Shown: positions 29,811 to 40,320, numbered from the stretch's first letter. The stretch is 51,606 nucleotides of DNA from Mesostigma viride (GCA_009746045.1 RPFO01001024.1:1-51606), one strand, 5' to 3'. Numbers and translations: made by a program. Notes: generated by a model from the letters alone, not told the origin.

Positions 29811-32021
29811 CTAATAGCCCTGCTGCACCGCAAAATCAGCCCGCGTACGGCGGAGCATGATGTCCGCCATGGCCCGAGTCAGCGCCACCGACAAGCGCTG
29901 ACGCCAATATGACGTCCAGGTCCGCGCCGACCATGGGGCCCGCTGGCCCTCCAGGTCCAGCCGGTCCTCCCGGAGCCGGCAACACTCCTTGAAGAAGGCG
30001 GAGGTCAGGGGCCCCATGGCCCCAAACTCCTCCAGGACAAAGGGCACCACACGATGGTGCCCGACGTCGCCGTAGGCCAGGAGCTTGGCCCGCTCCGCCC
30101 GGTCCGCCGTGTAACCTGCCGTGAGGGAGGCCCCAGCCACGTGGCTAAGAGCCAAGGGCCGCGCCACCGAAACGTCAATAAGCAGATGCCGGCCACCCCC
30201 CTCAAAGTCCAGCACCACGATGTCAGGCCGGTGGTTGGGGGAATAGAAGGCAGCGCCATCCGCATCCTCGGACCGGATGTTCGCGTGGGGGAAAACCGAC
30301 CGAATCATGGCGAGCACCACCGTCAGGAGGACAGTGTGCAAATACAAATACCAATTCTGATTCTGTTGGCCCCCCATGCAGGCAAGGTAGTGAGTCCCCG
30401 TGGGATCCAGCGGCTGCCCACAGCTACCACAAGGCCGCCCGGCCGGAACAAGAGGCTGCGGGGCAAATAGCTGGTGCCGGAGCGCCACCGAGTAGTGGCT
30501 GGGAGCCAAGGCGAATGGGGGGGCCATGGGAAGAGCACGAAGGTACGCCGAGCCCACACTCCGCAAGGAAAGCGAGAACAGCCACGCACGTCCCTGGGCG
30601 TTGAGGTCCGCGAAAAGAGCAATCCAATCAGCCGTGTGCAGAATACCCGCGTAGGTTTTCTGGTGTTTATCGATGACGCGAGCAGGGAATGCGGCGGGAG
30701 ATTGAACGGAGGCGACCGAGGGAGTGCCGCGAGGGAGGTGGCGCTGTACCGCCTGAGCGGCACGGACGGGAGAACAGGCCTGCTGGATCTCAGCATAGGC
30801 CTCCTGGATGGCGGTGACGAAGGGCAAAGGGCTGCTGGGGTCCAGGAGGTCAGGCGCTGCCGTTGCCAAAAGGGGCAGGAGCCGGCAGCTTTCCGCCCAC
30901 GACTGAGCGACGGAGCCCAAAAAGGCTGCTGGGGCCAGCCGGGCGGCACGAGTCAGACCGCAGCCACCCATCCGTGCAGGCAGGGAGGCAATGCGAATAG
31001 CATGTGGCGGGAGGTCGGGGCCCGGGACCAGCTGCGCCAAGGCCGACTGGATGCGTTCGTCGTGGCCCTCGGCGGCCAGCCGGACCTGAGACGGAAGAGC
31101 GCCCCGGAGCCAGTGAACGACGCGAGGGTGAGCGCAAAACCACAGAAGCAGACCCTTGGTCTGCGAATCATGAAGGCGCGCAATCAAGGGCAGTACCTCA
31201 GTGCGTGCCTCGAGGGCGGCCCGCAGAGCATCGATGACAAACGCGGGGTCGCCAACCGGAACGCCGAGGACATCCAACCCATGGAGGCGCTCGTCCCGGC
31301 CCAAGAGCTGGGGCGGAAAGCCGGAGCAATCACCTTGGGGCGAGTACACCGCGCACTTGGCAAGGGTCAACTGGAGGTTGATGTCGGCCACCGCGGTCTG
31401 CAGTGCCAGCAGAGCCGCGGTGGTGTCCGGCACAGGGCCCAGAAGGTAGATATCATCCAAGTAGGCCTGAATAGCGACCGCCGGGTGGGCAGCATGGACC
31501 GCTTGGAGGCAACCCTGGAGGGGGGCGGCAAAGTACAGGGGTCCCAGGGGGTCCCCTTGCTGGGTGCCCGACCGCGACAGCAGGCCGCCGCGAGTGCCGT
31601 CCTCCATGATGTGAACCAGTTGGCCGGGCTGGCCGTAGCACACGGCTGTCCAAGCGTACAAGTCCTCGAAGGACTCCATGACGGCCGCAAACATGCTGGC
31701 GCGGGACAGACTGTTGAACGCGTTGTGGCAGTCGACCTTGACGACAGCGTGGGTGGGGTGGGCCTCGAGGTAGGCCTGCACCGAATGGATGAGGATATCC
31801 GCCCCGCCTGGAGTCGTCACCCCCAGCTGGGCCGCCACCGAGGTCTCACCCGCTGCGAGGGGCGGGCAGAAAAAGGCACGGAGCTCGGGCGCCTTTTGGC
31901 GGCAGATCACTTTGCCCACGAGCTTGCGGAGCACCTCACCGCAGGCGATCGGGCGCACCTTGCCCTCGGGGGGGGCAAGACACCCTTGAGCAGAGCGAGG
32001 AGGCGAGCGCCCGCTAACCAC
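29811..32021 (-). CDS. LINE reverse transcriptase and restriction-like endonuclease
   Basis: The 736-codon frame holds most of the RT: KVRPIACGEVLRKL, KVDCHNAFNSLSR (motif A Asp, about 31699-31742), GTQQGDPLGPLYF (motif B) and QAYLDDIYLLG (catalytic DD, about 31454-31465). Then come the thumb (LPARMGGCGL) and a zinc motif CGSCG...GTHYLAC (about 30374-30430), followed by the endonuclease core RPDIVVLDFEG and HLLIDVSVARP (PD..D type). Enzymes of this type nick the target and prime cDNA synthesis from the nick. It ends at DFAVQQGY. Continuous with the 32815-31907 frame apart from a shift at the G8 run near 31970. Confidence 0.85.
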   Translation of the reverse strand: MVSGRSPPRSAQGCLAPPEGKVRPIACGEVLRKLVGKVICRQKAPELRAFFCPPLAAGETSVAAQLGVTTPGGADILIHSVQAYLEAHPTHAVVKVDCHNAFNSLSRASMFAAVMESFEDLYAWTAVCYGQPGQLVHIMEDGTRGGLLSRSGTQQGDPLGPLYFAAPLQGCLQAVHAAHPAVAIQAYLDDIYLLGPVPDTTAALLALQTAVADINLQLTLAKCAVYSPQGDCSGFPPQLLGRDERLHGLDVLGVPVGDPAFVIDALRAALEARTEVLPLIARLHDSQTKGLLLWFCAHPRVVHWLRGALPSQVRLAAEGHDERIQSALAQLVPGPDLPPHAIRIASLPARMGGCGLTRAARLAPAAFLGSVAQSWAESCRLLPLLATAAPDLLDPSSPLPFVTAIQEAYAEIQQACSPVRAAQAVQRHLPRGTPSVASVQSPAAFPARVIDKHQKTYAGILHTADWIALFADLNAQGRAWLFSLSLRSVGSAYLRALPMAPPFALAPSHYSVALRHQLFAPQPLVPAGRPCGSCGQPLDPTGTHYLACMGGQQNQNWYLYLHTVLLTVVLAMIRSVFPHANIRSEDADGAAFYSPNHRPDIVVLDFEGGGRHLLIDVSVARPLALSHVAGASLTAGYTADRAERAKLLAYGDVGHHRVVPFVLEEFGAMGPLTSAFFKECCRLREDRLDLEGQRAPWSARTWTSYWRQRLSVALTRAMADIMLRRTRADFAVQQGY

Positions 32022-32815
32022 TCGCGCGCAGCGGGAGGAACGCGACCAGCCGCCAGGTCAATGAGGGTGTCAAAGAGAATGTCCTCGCCCCCATGCCCCA
32101 CCAGGACCTCCAAGTGCTCGTAGCGCCAGCCCGACGGCCCGGTAGAGGAAGCCCGCGGGACCGCACGCATCACCTCCAGGAAGCAGTCGCGGTCCAGCCG
32201 GAGGGGGGCCGGCAGGGGGTCCGGCACGGGCAGCTGGAATCCGGGCTCCGCAGGGTGAAGAGCCTCCAAGGCCGCCAGGGTAGCCGCATTGGCGGGGGCG
32301 AGCTTGGCCATTTCCAAGCGGGTCATGGCCCGGCTGAGCTGCCCCTCGCGGACGAGGCGGATGACGTCGGCGGCCACCCGCTCGAAGTTGACCTCCCCCG
32401 ACAGCCGGGCCGTGCGCGGGGGCGGCACGCCAAACAGCCCCTCCCAGTCCCCCTGCAGAAAGCGTCGGCAACGGGCAATAACCGCACCCTGGAGGCCGCG
32501 CACACCACGCCCGAGAGGGGTGAGGAGCAGGCGGGGGGTCACCATGTGCAGTTTAAAGCCCAGCGGGTCGTCCGGAGCGGCGTGCATGCGCCGGAGAGAA
32601 ACGATTGCACATTGCGCGAAAAGGCTACGCGCGCGGTGGGGGAGGTCGGTCAGGGTAGACGTCGGGTTGATGGCGCATGCATCCCAGGGAACCGTGTCAA
32701 GCCAACGCCAACTGGCCGAGTAGTCGGGCGGCGGGGGCTGGGAGCCGGGGGAGCCGAGGCGGGAGGGGGGAGGGGGCCGGGACTGCTGGCCGGTTGAGGG
32801 GCCGTTGAGCAACAC
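31907..32815 (-). CDS. LINE linker and RT N-terminal region
   Basis: The 302 codons include DYSASWRWLDTVPWDACAI, FLQGDWEGLFG, and the RT start RASSTGPSGWRYEHLEVLVG with WLAGARLLALLKG. GPSGWRYEHL is the usual fingers motif of LINE RTs. The frame leaves homology at about 31975, in a run of eight G/C bases, and continues in the 32021-29811 frame. Confidence 0.75.
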   Translation of the reverse strand: MLLNGPSTGQQSRPPPPSRLGSPGSQPPPPDYSASWRWLDTVPWDACAINPTSTLTDLPHRARSLFAQCAIVSLRRMHAAPDDPLGFKLHMVTPRLLLTPLGRGVRGLQGAVIARCRRFLQGDWEGLFGVPPPRTARLSGEVNFERVAADVIRLVREGQLSRAMTRLEMAKLAPANAATLAALEALHPAEPGFQLPVPDPLPAPLRLDRDCFLEVMRAVPRASSTGPSGWRYEHLEVLVGHGGEDILFDTLIDLAAGRVPPAAREWLAGARLLALLKGVLPPPRARCARSPAVRCSASSWAK

Positions 32816-34148
32816 AGGCGCGCGCGTGCTGAGCGCGCCCGTGAATGGAGTACACCCGCTGGCAGTGAGCTTCCGGGCACCGGTAACAGCTCATGGCCTG
32901 CAGATCCGCCGCGCCGAGATCGGGGTGCACAGCGCGAAGGTGCTGGCAGAGGAGGTTACGGTTGTGGAACACACCCGCACACGGGGACCCCGTGGGAAGC
33001 AGCACGGCACACCGGTGAAGGCCGTCGGCGGGCGCTGAGTGGCGGGGAGCGGCGCCAGCAAAGGCAGGACGTGGGGCCTGCGGCGTCTCCCCAGCCGGGC
33101 CGGCAGGCGCGCGCACCACGACCCGACCAGCGCCCGGCAGGCCCGCCGGGGCCACGGAGGAGGCAGTGCCCACCGGGGAGACCCCCAGCGGAGGGGGATC
33201 GAGAACGCCGGCGCCCCTCCCAGGGGGACTCGCCAGCGCGCCCGCGACCACCCCAGGCCCCGGCAACGAGGCCGGGGGCGGAGGCCGAGGGGTCGGGGAG
33301 GCAGCTGGCCCCGGGGCCCGGTGGGGACCCGGCAGGGGACCCAGCGAGACCGGGGGCGGGCCGAGAGGAAGCGCAGTCCCAGGGGGCGGCACAACAGCCC
33401 GGCACAACGGGCAGCGCGGCACGGAGTGGAGCAAGCTGCGCGCGATGCACGCTTGATGGAATGTGTGGCCGCACGCGGGCAGGCGACACAAGCCATCCCC
33501 CGGCCGGAAGGGCTCAAGGCAGATGGCACAGGAGCCCGACTCGGGGTCGTCCCCCTCCAGAAGGGACCGGACATGAGGGGGGGGCGGGTCCCAGCCGGCC
33601 TCCCAGCAACCCGGGAGAGCGGCAATCTGGGCGCGCGAGAGGATGCCGACCGGTTGGTCAGCCGCGGGGTGCCATTCGTGCGGGATGCCTGCCAACTCCA
33701 GGATGTCGTGGAGGAAGGCAGAAACAGGCGTCCCCGCGGTTAGGGGCTGGGCGCGCCCGGCCGAGTCCACCAAGATGGCCTGGCCGCCCTGAACCGCGAT
33801 GGGGGCCCCGAACTCCACACGCAGCATGGCGGCCTGCGCCAGGCTGAGGGAGGTGATGAGAAAGCCCCCACTGGCAACCGGGCCGGGAGGCGGGGCCTGG
33901 GCGTCCAAGAAGAGGCGAAGCTGCCGCGGGGACATGAGGCCCAGGTCGGCGCCGCCCGCGAGGTAGGCCGCCCGCACCGAGACCTGTGCGTCTCGAGCCA
34001 CCGCCGTGACGAACTCGACCACCTCCTGACCCACCCGCTCGTCCAGGGAAAGCAGCTCTTCCTGCCGGGCGGCCGGGAGATGCCACGGCAGCCGGCAGCC
34101 GGCGTGATATCCTTCCAAGACATACCCCCAAAGAGTCGAGGCCGTCAC
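32697..34148 (-). CDS. LINE N-terminal part with RING-H2 and C2H2 fingers
   Basis: Residues about 1-190 form an unassigned globular region (GFLITSLSLAQAAMLRVEFG). Residues 207-249 are a RING-H2 finger: CAIC, 15 residues, CGHTFHQAC, 11 residues, CPLC (about 33402-33530), with all eight metal ligands in C3H2C3 order. A Pro/Gly-rich linker follows, then two C2H2/C2HC fingers (C..C..H..H in CAVLLPTGSPC...HLRAVH and C..C..H..C in CPEAHCQRVYS) near 32815-33020. C2H2 fingers bind DNA in R2-type LINEs. A RING-H2 usually recruits a ubiquitin E2 enzyme; that activity here is inferred only from the motif. Confidence 0.8.
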   Translation of the reverse strand: MTASTLWGYVLEGYHAGCRLPWHLPAARQEELLSLDERVGQEVVEFVTAVARDAQVSVRAAYLAGGADLGLMSPRQLRLFLDAQAPPPGPVASGGFLITSLSLAQAAMLRVEFGAPIAVQGGQAILVDSAGRAQPLTAGTPVSAFLHDILELAGIPHEWHPAADQPVGILSRAQIAALPGCWEAGWDPPPPHVRSLLEGDDPESGSCAICLEPFRPGDGLCRLPACGHTFHQACIARSLLHSVPRCPLCRAVVPPPGTALPLGPPPVSLGPLPGPHRAPGPAASPTPRPPPPASLPGPGVVAGALASPPGRGAGVLDPPPLGVSPVGTASSVAPAGLPGAGRVVVRAPAGPAGETPQAPRPAFAGAAPRHSAPADGLHRCAVLLPTGSPCAGVFHNRNLLCQHLRAVHPDLGAADLQAMSCYRCPEAHCQRVYSIHGRAQHARACVAQRPLNRPAVPAPSPLPPRLPRLPAPAARLLGQLALA

Positions 34149-34970
34149 CGGGGGGCGGCGGAAAGAAATGTCGCCCGCACCTGCGCAACTAGGGCCAGGA
34201 AGGCCGGGGGCCTAGGGAGCGAGGGGAAGGCGGCCTGGAGCCCGACCGCGTCCAGCAACAAAGGGCAGTACGCCCAAGAAAAGGTGGCGCGGCCCACCAC
34301 GCCGACAATGTGCGAGGGCGGCCACGAGGTGAACGCGTGGGCCCGGGGGCCGCCGTCCCACGCGGCAAGGACGGGGGTGGCGGCTGGGTGGCCAACCGCG
34401 GCCGGGGGAAGGGAGGCCAGAGCGTCGGGGAGCGAGGGGCCGGGGGCGGGCGCCGGGGTCGCCAGGCCCGCCGGGGGTCGGCCGGGCCAGCCCAGGCGAC
34501 AGCGCCGCGCCCCCGTCGGCGGGGCCAGGCGACGGGTGGGGCCCCGGGGCCGAGGGCGCCAGGGCCCGAGCAACGGCGGCCCCATCGGGCAGGCCACGGC
34601 CCGCCCCGAGGGCCTCGGCAGGGGGGCACACGGGGCAGGGGGCCGGAGCACCCAGCGGGGAGGGCAGCCCGGGGGCCCGCCGGGGGGGACAGCGCGGGCA
34701 CGTCCAGGAGCCCGGCGGGACCCGGTAGAGCCGGGGAGTAAGACACTGCAAGTGCCACCCGGAATTGCAAGCATCACAAACTAACATGTGGTGCCCGCGG
34801 TGCCCGCTCCGGCAGACCTCGCAGACCAAGGAGGGGGAGACCGGGGCGCCCGAGCCCCCCGCAGCCGGGTCGCCCACCTCCGCAAGAAGGGCCGCAAGCC
34901 GAGAGGACCGCCGAGGCGCCAACCGGGGAGCGGGGGAGCCGTTGGGCGAAGGGGGTCGTGGGTCGTCCAT
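34145..34970 (-). CDS. LINE N-terminal PHD finger region
   Basis: Starts at the ATG at 34970 (MDDPRPPSPNG); an in-frame TTG lies two codons upstream. A C4HC3 PHD finger spans about 34690-34823: CEVC, 11 residues, CDAC, NSGW, HLQC, 14 residues, CPRC. PHD fingers read histone tails. A long Pro/Ala/Gly tract follows. The frame shifts somewhere near 34440 into PPAAVGHPAATPVLAAWDGG..., which ends at 34145 and continues in the 34148-32697 frame. PHD fingers are known in some CR1-type ORF1 proteins; together with RING and a restriction-like endonuclease the combination is unfamiliar to me. Confidence 0.75.
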
Positions 34971-35075
34971 GAACAATCAGGGCAGGCGTGGCAGCCACCG
35001 AGGGGGGGGGCGGGGGTGGGGGGCGGAGCCCCCCACGCGGGGGGTTTGGGGGGCGGCAGCCCCCCAACGCGCTGC

Positions 35076-38000
35076 GGTACCGCCTGCCGTCCGGCACTTT
35101 GAAGCCCGCCGGTGCTATAATTCCTATCGTCCACGCATGTTTTCCCCTGCCTCAAACCGCACGTTGCATTTAAATCTGGAGCCCAAAATTCACTGAAAAC
35201 GTGTGCCAGCCGGTAGCAAACTGGGCCAAGCTGCCACGGAATGGTGGTACCGCCTGCCGTCCGGCACTTTGAAGCCCGCCGGTGCTATAATTCCTATCGT
35301 CCACGCATGTTTTCCCCTGCCTCAAACCGCACGTTGCATTTAAATCTGGAGCCCAAAATTCACTGAAAACGTGTGCCAGCCGGTAGCAAACTGGGCCAAG
35401 CTGCCACGGAATGGTGGTACCGCCTGCCGTCCGGCACTTTGAAGCCCGCCGGTGCTATAATTCCTATCGTCCACGCATGTTTTCCCCTGCCTCAAACCGC
35501 ACGTTGCATTTAAATCTGGAGCCCAAAATTCACTGAAAACGTGTGCCAGCCGGTAGCAAACTGGGCCAAGCTGCCACGGAATGGTGGTACCGCCTGCCGT
35601 CCGGCACTTTGAAGCCCGCCGGTGCTATAATTCCTATCGTCCACGCATGTTTTCCCCTGCCTCAAACCGCACGTTGCATTTAAATCTGGAGCCCAAAATT
35701 CACTGAAAACGTGTGCCAGCCGGTAGCAAACTGGGCCAAGCTGCCACGGAATGGTGGTACCGCCTGCCGTCCGGCACTTTGAAGCCCGCCGGTGCTATAA
35801 TTCCTATCGTCCACGCATGTTTTCCCCTGCCTCAAACCGCACGTTGCATTTAAATCTGGAGCCCAAAATTCACTGAAAACGTGTGCCAGCCGGTAGCAAA
35901 CTGGGCCAAGCTGCCACGGAATGGTGGTACCGCCTGCCGTCCGGCACTTTGAAGCCCGCCGGTGCTATAATTCCTATCGTCCACGCATGTTTTCCCCTGC
36001 CTCAAACCGCACGTTGCATTTAAATCTGGAGCCCAAAATTCACTGAAAACGTGTGCCAGCCGGTAGCAAACTGGGCCAAGCTGCCACGGAATGGTGGTAC
36101 CGCCTGCCGTCCGGCACTTTGAAGCCCGCCGGTGCTATAATTCCTATCGTCCACGCATGTTTTCCCCTGCCTCAAACCGCACGTTGCATTTAAATCTGGA
36201 GCCCAAAATTCACTGAAAACGTGTGCCAGCCGGTAGCAAACTGGGCCAAGCTGCCACGGAATGGTGGTACCGCCTGCCGTCCGGCACTTTGAAGCCCGCC
36301 GGTGCTATAATTCCTATCGTCCACGCATGTTTTCCCCTGCCTCAAACCGCACGTTGCATTTAAATCTGGAGCCCAAAATTCACTGAAAACGTGTGCCAGC
36401 CGGTAGCAAACTGGGCCAAGCTGCCACGGAATGGTGGTACCGCCTGCCGTCCGGCACTTTGAAGCCCGCCGGTGCTATAATTCCTATCGTCCACGCATGT
36501 TTTCCCCTGCCTCAAACCGCACGTTGCATTTAAATCTGGAGCCCAAAATTCACTGAAAACGTGTGCCAGCCGGTAGCAAACTGGGCCAAGCTGCCACGGA
36601 ATGGTGGTACCGCCTGCCGTCCGGCACTTTGAAGCCCGCCGGTGCTATAATTCCTATCGTCCACGCATGTTTTCCCCTGCCTCAAACCGCACGTTGCATT
36701 TAAATCTGGAGCCCAAAATTCACTGAAAACGTGTGCCAGCCGGTAGCAAACTGGGCCAAGCTGCCACGGAATGGTGGTACCGCCTGCCGTCCGGCACTTT
36801 GAAGCCCGCCGGTGCTATAATTCCTATCGTCCACGCATGTTTTCCCCTGCCTCAAACCGCACGTTGCATTTAAATCTGGAGCCCAAAATTCACTGAAAAC
36901 GTGTGCCAGCCGGTAGCAAACTGGGCCAAGCTGCCACGGAATGGTGGTACCGCCTGCCGTCCGGCACTTTGAAGCCCGCCGGTGCTATAATTCCTATCGT
37001 CCACGCATGTTTTCCCCTGCCTCAAACCGCACGTTGCATTTAAATCTGGAGCCCAAAATTCACTGAAAACGTGTGCCAGCCGGTAGCAAACTGGGCCAAG
37101 CTGCCACGGAATGGTGGTACCGCCTGCCGTCCGGCACTTTGAAGCCCGCCGGTGCTATAATTCCTATCGTCCACGCATGTTTTCCCCTGCCTCAAACCGC
37201 ACGTTGCATTTAAATCTGGAGCCCAAAATTCACTGAAAACGTGTGCCAGCCGGTAGCAAACTGGGCCAAGCTGCCACGGAATGGTGGTACCGCCTGCCGT
37301 CCGGCACTTTGAAGCCCGCCGGTGCTATAATTCCTATCGTCCACGCATGTTTTCCCCTGCCTCAAACCGCACGTTGCATTTAAATCTGGAGCCCAAAATT
37401 CACTGAAAACGTGTGCCAGCCGGTAGCAAACTGGGCCAAGCTGCCACGGAATGGTGGTACCGCCTGCCGTCCGGCACTTTGAAGCCCGCCGGTGCTATAA
37501 TTCCTATCGTCCACGCATGTTTTCCCCTGCCTCAAACCGCACGTTGCATTTAAATCTGGAGCCCAAAATTCACTGAAAACGTGTGCCAGCCGGTAGCAAA
37601 CTGGGCCAAGCTGCCACGGAATGGTGGTACCGCCTGCCGTCCGGCACTTTGAAGCCCGCCGGTGCTATAATTCCTATCGTCCACGCATGTTTTCCCCTGC
37701 CTCAAACCGCACGTTGCATTTAAATCTGGAGCCCAAAATTCACTGAAAACGTGTGCCAGCCGGTAGCAAACTGGGCCAAGCTGCCACGGAATGGTGGTAC
37801 CGCCTGCCGTCCGGCACTTTGAAGCCCGCCGGTGCTATAATTCCTATCGTCCACGCATGTTTTCCCCTGCCTCAAACCGCACGTTGCATTTAAATCTGGA
37901 GCCCAAAATTCACTGAAAACGTGTGCCAGCCGGTAGCAAACTGGGCCAAGCTGCCACGGAATGGTGGTACCGCCTGCCGTCCGGCACTTTGAAGCCCGCC

Positions 38001-38907
38001 GGTGCTATAATTCCTATCGTCCACGCATGTTTTCCCCTGCCTCAAACCGCACGTTGCATTTAAATCTGGAGCCCAAAATTCACTGAAAACGTGTGCCAGC
38101 CGGTAGCAAACTGGGCCAAGCTGCCACGGAATGGTGGTACCGCCTGCCGTCCGGCACTTTGAAGCCCGCCGGTGCTATAATTCCTATCGTCCACGCATGT
38201 TTTCCCCTGCCTCAAACCGCACGTTGCATTTAAATCTGGAGCCCAAAATTCACTGAAAACGTGTGCCAGCCGGTAGCAAACTGGGCCAAGCTGCCACGGA
38301 ATGGTGGTACCGCCTGCCGTCCGGCACTTTGAAGCCCGCCGGTGCTATAATTCCTATCGTCCACGCATGTTTTCCCCTGCCTCAAACCGCACGTTGCATT
38401 TAAATCTGGAGCCCAAAATTCACTGAAAACGTGTGCCAGCCGGTAGCAAACTGGGCCAAGCTGCCACGGAATGGTGGTACCGCCTGCCGTCCGGCACTTT
38501 GAAGCCCGCCGGTGCTATAATTCCTATCGTCCACGCATGTTTTCCCCTGCCTCAAACCGCACGTTGCATTTAAATCTGGAGCCCAAAATTCACTGAAAAC
38601 GTGTGCCAGCCGGTAGCAAACTGGGCCAAGCTGCCACGGAATGGTGGTACCGCCTGCCGTCCGGCACTTTGAAGCCCGCCGGTGCTATAATTCCTATCGT
38701 CCACGCATGTTTTCCCCTGCCTCAAACCGCACGTTGCATTTAAATCTGGAGCCCAAAATTCACTGAAAACGTGTGCCAGCCGGTAGCAAACTGGGCCAAG
38801 CTGCCACGGAATGGTGGTACCGCCTGCCGTCCGGCACTTTGAAGCCCGCCGGTGCTATAATTCCTATCGTCCACGCATGTTTTCCCCTGCCTCAAACCGC
38901 ACGTTGC
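35076..38907. repeat. Tandem array, 170-bp unit, 22.5 copies
   Basis: The unit starts GGTACCGCCTGCCGTCCGGC and recurs every 170 bp exactly (35081, 35251, 35421, 35591 ... 38821): 22 full units and an 87-bp partial one. Units appear identical by eye. The array starts about 105 bp upstream of the LINE ATG and stops exactly at the LINE's 5' junction with an AT-rich flank. It therefore belongs to the LINE as 5' monomers, not to a satellite. The unit is not coding; on the minus strand it contains a TTTAAAT box. Confidence 0.95.
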
Positions 38908-39159
38908 GCTTTTATATATTTTGCTTTTATATATTTTGCTTTGGTTTGAGTGATTTCACTCTGCTGTAAGTAATTATATTATTAATATACATATTTTAAT
39001 ATATACTCATTGAGAATGATAGATTACGGAGGTGAGATAGCATGCAACATGAGGAAAAAACCGATAACTCAGGAGAATAACCCTGAAGAAATTAATAGTA
39101 ATTATCTGACCCAGACATCCAAGGATCACGCCAGCTGCACAAGGTACAACTAACTATAC
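38908..39159 (+). mobile_element. LINE 3' UTR remnant and AT-rich target sequence
   Basis: 38930-38990 is plus-strand LINE 3' UTR (TTTGGTTTGAGTGATTTCAC...TAAGTAATTATATT). 39002-39085 (CATTGAGAATGATAGATTAC...) repeats the flank found after LINE copy b at 28140-28190. The full-length LINE appears inserted next to this remnant. Confidence 0.7.
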
Positions 39160-39490
39160 ATCACAAAACTACACGCAGCAACAGCGCTTCCGCCCCACCA
39201 TGCAGGCCTGGGAGGGATCTAGACCGCATGGGTCGCGACAAAGTCGGCCCGGGTGCGGCGGAATAACACATCAGCCACGGTGCGAGTGAGGGCGAGTGAC
39301 AGGCGCTGCCGCCAATACGAGGACCACGTGCGGGCCGACCACGGGGCGGTCTGACCCTCGAGGTCGAGGTGGTCTTCACGGCGCTGGGCCAGCACTCGTG
39401 GAAAAACTCCGCTGTCTTGGGGCCCATGGCCCCGAACTCCTCAAGGACAAAGGGGATGACCCGGTGGGCCCCACATTGCCGTAGGAGGCT
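39160..39490 (-). pseudogene. Diverged relative of the LINE (endonuclease C-terminus)
   Basis: The minus strand encodes FVLEEFGAMGPKTAEFFHEC, matching FVLEEFGAMGPLTSAFFKEC of the main family. After one frame shift comes a counterpart of the WSARTWTSYWRQRLSVALTR segment, ending in a different tail (FVATHAV then stop). It is an older subfamily or sister family. Confidence 0.7.
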
Positions 39491-39506
39491 AACTTAGTTA
39501 ATTTAT

Positions 39507-40320
39507 ATAGTAAAAATATAATTACTTACAGCAGAGTGAAATCACTCAAACCAAAGCAAACGCCCAGCTATAAACCTATATACAGAGCCATGTCAAAGCT
39601 CTATACTACGATAAGACCAATGGAAACGCCTAACGGGAGGAACCTAATAGCCCTGCTGCACCGCAAAATCAGCCCGCGTACGGCGGAGCATGATGTCAGC
39701 CATGGCCCGAGTCAGCGCCACCGACAAGCGCTGACGCCAATATGACGTCCAGGTCCGCGCCGACCATGGGGCCCGCTGGCCCTCCAGGTCCAGCCGGTCC
39801 TCCCGGAGCCGGCAACACTCCTTGAAGAAGGCGGAGGTCAGGGGCCCCATGGCCCCAAACTCCTCCAGGACAAAGGGCACCACACGATGGTGCCCGACGT
39901 CGCCGTAGGCCAGGAGCTTGGCCCGCTCCGCCCGGTCCGCCGTGTAACCTGCCGTGAGGGAGGCCCCAGCCACGTGGCTAAGAGCCAAGGGCCGCGCCAC
40001 CGAAACGTCAATAAGCAGATGCCGGCCACCCCCCTCAAAGTCCAGCACCACGATGTCAGGCCGGTGGTGGGGGGAATAGAAGGCAGCGCCATCCGCATCC
40101 TCGGACCGGATGTTCGCGTGGGGGAAAACCGACCGAATCATGGCGAGCACCACCGTCAGGAGGACAGTGTGCAAATACAAATACCAATTCTGATTCTGTT
40201 GGCCCCCCATGCAGGCAAGGTAGTGAGTCCCCGTGGGATCCAGCGGCTGCCCACAGCTACCACAAGGCCGCCCGGCCGGAACAAGAGGCTGCGGGGCAAA
40301 TAGCTGGTGCCGGAGCGCCT
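39507..40320 (-). mobile_element. LINE copy e, 5'-truncated
   Basis: It carries the 3' UTR and endonuclease including the CCHC motif, breaking at CGGAGCGCC (40319). The 188-codon endonuclease frame to 39644 is intact. An AT-rich joint (40320-40367) leads to copy f. Confidence 0.85.

Larger units (their letters stand above)
29664..38907 (-). mobile_element. LINE (non-LTR retrotransposon), near full length, with 5' tandem monomers
   Basis: From 38907 down: 22.5 tandem 170-bp units (38907-35076), a short GC-rich leader, a broken ORF from an ATG at 34970 to the stop at 29811, then the 3' UTR and AT tail. Domains in order: PHD finger, unassigned region, RING-H2, two C2H2/C2HC fingers, RT, CCHC and restriction-like endonuclease. 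That is an R2-like (REL) LINE with added N-terminal domains. Flanks GCTTTTATATAT (38908) and GCTTTTAATATA (29663) look like an imperfect target duplication. The ORF has about four frame breaks, some at G or C runs. Confidence 0.85.

Noticed and set aside
30474-32123. Plus-strand 549-codon frame
   Set aside because: It is antisense to the LINE RT and endonuclease and mirrors its GC-rich codons; it has no domain signature.
33039-34784. Plus-strand Gly/Arg/Pro-rich frames
   Set aside because: They are antisense shadows of the LINE N-terminal ORF; the minus strand has the intact PHD and RING ligands.
35076-38907. CRISPR array or centromeric satellite
   Set aside because: The 170-bp units are contiguous and identical with no variable spacers, and the array is bounded by the LINE ORF and the LINE 5' junction.
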